Source of the DNA: Thermodesulfobacteriota bacterium
GTDB lineage: Bacteria > Desulfobacterota > Dissulfuribacteria > Dissulfuribacterales > UBA3076
Assembly (NCBI GenBank): GCA_003645605.1
Contig: QNAY01000096.1
Coordinates: 1-5,865, forward strand
DNA: 5,865 nucleotides
Direction of reading: 5' to 3'
The notes under the pieces were generated by a model, which was not told where the DNA came from, searched no databases, and saw only the letters and a list, made by a program, of their open reading frames with translations. Position 1 is the first letter of the stretch. Every line of letters begins with the position of its first letter. The translations under genes and the position numbers were made by a program. Positions 5,731 through 5,865 of this stretch are shown one piece after another.

Positions 5731-5865
5731 AATCCAGCTTAAATTATTTGTAACCGTTCACGCTAATGTGTCATGATTCGCGCTGCCATGTCATTTCGAC
5801 CAAAGGGAGAAATCTTTACCATCCAGAACTCAGGTCTTTCCAGTTTGGGTTCATCCGGTTCACCA
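5731..5865. other. Non-coding 3' flank of the amidase gene
   Basis: I see no gene and no convincing stem followed by a T run in these 135 bases, so the terminator of the plus-strand operon is either beyond the window or not of the simple type. The stretch holds a motif resembling the end of the palindromic element (5749-5761) and a probable dispersed-repeat arm (5789-5817). Confidence 0.5.
5789..5817 (+). repeat. Probable arm of a dispersed repeat (CATTTCGACC...GGGAGAAATCTTT type)
   Basis: The stretch TGTCATTTCGACC, then AAAGGGAGAAATCTTT, matches from memory one side of a repeat found between genes in many Desulfobacterota and other genomes, usually paired with a complementary arm ending in GAAATGACA. 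It has a small internal complementarity, ATTTC (5793-5797) with GAAAT (5809-5813). The expected second arm would lie to the right of the window, so only half can be seen. Confidence 0.45.

Overview
The window looks like chromosomal DNA from a sulfate- or sulfite-reducing bacterium of the Desulfobacterota (former Deltaproteobacteria). The main support is the head of a dsrMKJOP operon on the minus strand: an RsbRD N-terminal-type protein, then dsrM, then the start of dsrK, in the close spacing known from sulfate reducers. The taxonomic placement is inferred from gene content and remembered family features; no search was run.

Layout. Positions 1-596 (minus) hold the first 198 codons of dsrK, which runs off the left edge. 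Positions 600-1601 (minus) hold dsrM, and 1607-2185 (minus) hold a small RsbRD-like protein that appears to be the first gene of the operon. The intergenic region 2186-2564 separates this operon from a divergent plus-strand pair. It holds a candidate minus-strand promoter, a perfect 10-bp inverted repeat, an imperfect dyad, and a 110-bp palindromic repeat element that ends 10 bases before the next start codon. On the plus strand, 2565-4298 encodes a B12-binding-type radical SAM protein with a C-terminal TPR-like region. Four bases later, 4303-5730 encodes a CbiA/CobB-family glutamine-dependent amidase that best fits DsrN, the siroheme amidase. The last 135 bases are non-coding and carry what looks like one half of a dispersed repeat.

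How the genes fit together. DsrM (membrane cytochrome b) and DsrK (cytoplasmic Fe-S protein) form the quinone-side and DsrC-side core of the DsrMKJOP complex, which links the membrane quinone pool to dissimilatory sulfite reduction. DsrN-type enzymes amidate siroheme, the cofactor of the sulfite reductase DsrAB. The divergent operons therefore plausibly serve the same pathway: electron delivery on one side and cofactor maturation on the other. The radical SAM/TPR protein is the unexplained member. Its tight pairing with the amidase suggests, but does not prove, a role in tetrapyrrole or sulfite-reductase maturation.
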